Source of the DNA: Acidobacteriota bacterium
Lineage (GTDB): Bacteria > Acidobacteriota > Terriglobia > Bryobacterales > Bryobacteraceae
NCBI GenBank assembly: GCA_003223065.1
Contig: QHXU01000149.1
Location: 1-6,521, forward strand
Direction: 5' to 3'
DNA: 6,521 bases
The notes below the pieces were generated by a model. That model was not told where the DNA came from, did not search any database, and saw nothing but the letters and a program-made list of their open reading frames with translations. Numbering within the stretch: position 1 is the stretch's first letter; each line of letters starts with the position of its first letter. A program made the position numbers and the translations under genes. This document shows, one piece after another, positions 6,221 through 6,521 of the stretch.

Positions 6221-6521
6221 GTGAGAACCGTGATGAAACAAATCGTCCTGTTGCTTTCGCTCGGCAGCGCCACGCTTGTCCCGGTAGTACACGGGCAGGA
6301 GAAGCCCAGAAACATGGACCACAGTGTAGGGGTCCGCCCGCTTACAGTTGTGGAAGCCGGCATTCCCGAGATGCGGACCGCGATGGAGCAGGGACGGATC
6401 ACGTCGCGCGAGCTGGTGGTCCAGTATTTGACGCGCATCGCACTTTATGAGGACCAGCTGCACGCAGCTATTACCGTGAATCCGCACGCGCTACAGGAAG
6501 CCGAGGAACTCGATCGCGAGC
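6221..6521 (+). CDS. Exported amidase-signature family protein, N-terminal part only
   Basis: The frame is open from GTG 6221 to the right edge (100 codons plus one base). Starts at GTG 6230 and ATG 6233 are also in frame. ATG 6233 gives a neat signal peptide (MKQIVLLLSLGSATLVPVVHG, cleavage likely before QEK) with a weak ribosome site (AGTGAG, 6220-6225); GTG 6221 sits where a transcript from the nearby -10-like box would begin. The mature region (VVEAGIPEMRTAMEQGRITSRELV, then YLTRI and ITVNPHALQEAEELDRE) is the standard N-terminal helix region of amidase-signature enzymes, as in GatA and its relatives. The Ser-cisSer-Lys catalytic residues lie beyond the window, so activity cannot be judged. 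An export signal rules against a GatA role in tRNA charging and suggests a periplasmic amide or peptide-amide hydrolase. The family call is firm; the substrate is unknown. Confidence 0.87.
   Translation, partial: MRTVMKQIVLLLSLGSATLVPVVHGQEKPRNMDHSVGVRPLTVVEAGIPEMRTAMEQGRITSRELVVQYLTRIALYEDQLHAAITVNPHALQEAEELDRE

Noticed and set aside
5326..6438. 370-codon minus-strand open frame
   Set aside because: It runs antisense through the M23 gene and into the amidase gene, both supported by catalytic or family motifs. Its own translation shows no domain.

Overview
The window is GC-rich and densely coding, with long intact reading frames and short gaps. The mix of families is a large GH67/GH20-like carbohydrate-active protein, an exported arginase-fold protein, a periplasmic PQQ dehydrogenase of the Gcd type, a secreted M23 peptidase with an N-terminal Ig-like domain, and a secreted amidase-signature protein. 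This resembles a soil Acidobacteriota genome of the Solibacter/Bryobacter kind. That assignment is an inference from gene content, not a database match.

Layout. The minus strand carries an apparent three-gene operon read right to left. It starts at a consensus TATAAT box (5232-5237). The first gene (5202 to 3186) is a PQQ-dependent dehydrogenase broken by a frameshift near 4260. Nineteen bases further on is an arginase-family gene (3166 to 2201) with a strong Shine-Dalgarno. After a 43-base gap comes a gene for a very large exported glycoside-hydrolase-like protein, which starts at 2157 and runs off the left edge: 719 codons are visible with no stop. On the plus strand, divergent from this operon, lie an M23 metallopeptidase gene (about 5311-6159) and, 61 bases later, the 5' end of an amidase-family gene (about 6221 to the right edge). 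No RNA gene, mobile element, CRISPR array or convincing terminator was seen, and no stretch over 300 bases lacks a gene.

How the genes may work together. All five products begin with a probable export signal, so the window is a block of periplasmic or secreted functions. In the operon, a polysaccharide-active protein, a sugar- or alcohol-oxidising quinoprotein and an arginase-fold hydrolase could act on the same extracellular material, but nothing in the sequence proves a shared substrate. The points most worth a second look are the frameshift in the quinoprotein, the altered active site of the exported arginase-like protein, the unclassified glycoside-hydrolase-like protein, and the two plus-strand genes, where a -10-like box lies 6-7 bases before a GTG start, as expected for leaderless transcripts.
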